Shown: positions 39,272-39,929 of the stretch, in pieces | Position numbering within the stretch: position 1 is the stretch's first letter | Layout: every line of letters begins with the position of its first letter | Virus record (IMG/VR): IMGVR_UViG_3300042691_043283 | Location: 1 to 39,929 of that record | Reading direction: 5' to 3' (one strand) | Length of the DNA stretch: 39,929 bases | Source of the DNA: a virus | Made by a program: the position numbers and the translations under genes | The notes under the pieces: model-generated | Told to the model about the DNA's origin: nothing | Seen by the model: only the letters and a program-made list of their open reading frames with translations | Databases searched by the model: none

Positions 39272-39439
39272 TTAAATGCCGTTTAAAATAAACATATCGA
39301 AGATGTTTAAGGCGATTAGGTATTTATTGCCTCCGCCCGTGAGCCGTATTATTTTATTGTGGTATTGATTAAAATCAGAATCGCTATAGATATGCAATAA
39401 ATCCCTCTGTGAAAGTAGGTCTTGTACTGTTTTTTTCAT
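39272..39439 (-). CDS. Small hypothetical protein (55 aa)
   Basis: A frame from the ATG at 39439 (MKKTVQDLLSQRDLLHIYSD) to a stop at 39272. It reads as a helix, a short charged turn (NQYHNKIIRLTGGGNKYL) and a hydrophobic end (IALNIFDMFILNGI). Reasonable composition, position after the 118-residue gene's terminator and before a strong terminator support it as a separate small gene. The leader has a diverged TTAAACAGCAAG, similar to that of several early genes. Function unknown. Confidence 0.5.
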   Translation of the reverse strand: MKKTVQDLLSQRDLLHIYSDSDFNQYHNKIIRLTGGGNKYLIALNIFDMFILNGI

Positions 39440-39490
39440 AAATTTGTTAAGGTTATAATGTAAGACTTGCTGTTTAACGTTTGACTAAGA

Positions 39491-39520
39491 AAGCCCCGAA
39501 GGTTACCGCCAACGGGGCTT
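39491..39520 (-). terminator. Terminator after the 118-residue gene
   Basis: Eight-base-pair stem, AAGCCCCG 39491-39498 with CGGGGCTT 39513-39520, and a TTTCTT tail on the minus strand, 5 bases past the stop codon at 39526. Read as an intrinsic terminator. Confidence 0.75.
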
Positions 39521-39525
39521 TTGCT

Positions 39526-39882
39526 TTATAAAGAAAATTCTTCGATTTCCTTCTCAACTTTAATAACTGCTTCCTTTATCCTTACTCGCAGAAGCTTGGT
39601 AACCTCCTCCATAATTGCAGGATTAGACACTTTTACATCAGTGTAATTACAAGTCATGGTAACTTTAGCACCACCAAAGCCATCATCACCCGAGCCAAAT
39701 TTTTCAAGATTTGTTTTAACCTCTTTAAGATATTCGTGTTTAGAAGCGAGCGCTTCAAAAGCCATAATGTGGTCAATTTTTTCGGCAACACTTAATTTTT
39801 TCTTTACAACTGTTAAGGCGTTGTTTCCTTCGCTTGTAGATACTTCTAAAGTAGTACTAGCGTTTGCTGTTTTGTTTTTCAT
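39526..39882 (-). CDS. Hypothetical helical protein (118 aa)
   Basis: The polar, threonine- and serine-rich N-terminus is followed by a helical block (KKLSVAEKIDHIMAFEALAS), a glycine-rich turn (FGSGDDGFGGAKVTMT) and a C-terminal helix rich in glutamate. The leader contains AAACAGCAAAA, like the repeated leader of three early genes, so it may be expressed in the early or lysogenic state rather than late. In a circular genome it would follow terL by about 400 non-coding bases. No family recognised. Confidence 0.6.
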   Translation of the reverse strand: MKNKTANASTTLEVSTSEGNNALTVVKKKLSVAEKIDHIMAFEALASKHEYLKEVKTNLEKFGSGDDGFGGAKVTMTCNYTDVKVSNPAIMEEVTKLLRVRIKEAVIKVEKEIEEFSL

Positions 39883-39929
39883 TTTTGCTGTTTAACTATT
39901 TGATATTCAATAATTTAATGTATATAAAA

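Noticed and set aside
1-39929. Plasmid-type maintenance (phage-plasmid)
   Set aside because: No partition, plasmid replication initiator or toxin-antitoxin pair was recognised, and an integrase with a repressor is present.

Overview
The window looks like the whole, or nearly whole, genome of a temperate siphovirus-type phage of a Bacteroidota (probably flavobacterium-like) host. The DNA is AT-rich. Almost every gene lies on the minus strand in tightly packed, often overlapping frames. Start codons follow A/T-rich leaders rather than strong Shine-Dalgarno sites, and several tail and head proteins belong to families familiar from Bacteroidota phages. No ribosomal RNA, tRNA, CRISPR or obvious host housekeeping gene is visible.

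Layout, read along the minus strand from the genetic switch: a divergent control region at 19.84-19.96 kb separates a Cro-like regulator (minus) from a CI-like repressor and tyrosine integrase (plus, 19.96-21.6 kb). Leftward lie the early genes (19.8-9.1 kb). They include a 1007-residue primase-helicase, a small P-loop ATPase, a detached copy of the helicase's C-terminal domain, and about fifteen very small genes, among them a surface lipoprotein, zinc-ribbon proteins and a one-helix membrane protein. A 620-base gap with nine phased GTTACAAA repeats ends this region. Next come the head genes (9.1-4.9 kb: S49-family protease with scaffold-like tail, major capsid protein, tail-tube-like protein), a secreted accessory protein, a pseudoknot-forming leader, and the packaging genes (4.3-0.36 kb: PLD-like nuclease, small and large terminase). 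If the molecule is circular, transcription continues past base 1 to the right end of the window. There lie two small genes, a strong terminator, then portal, connector, tail, spike, lysis (amidase and holin) and tape-measure genes (39.1-21.6 kb), which converge on the integrase. The join would put portal a short distance after terminase, which is the usual order. I therefore read the window as a circular or circularly permuted genome cut just after the terminase.

The parts most worth a second look are: (1) helicase ATPase and winged-helix modules present again as separate small genes beside the primase-helicase; (2) the helically phased GTTACAAA array, a candidate replication origin or multi-operator; (3) a TGTCCTTT motif at four late module starts, three times 31-32 bases before the start codon; (4) a possible pseudoknot RNA in front of the packaging genes; (5) a chain of hairpins downstream of the terminase gene, whose 3' third uses different codons from its 5' part; (6) two cassette-like units whose stop codons sit inside structured repeat sites. 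Functional calls rest on reading motifs by eye. No database search or structure calculation was run.
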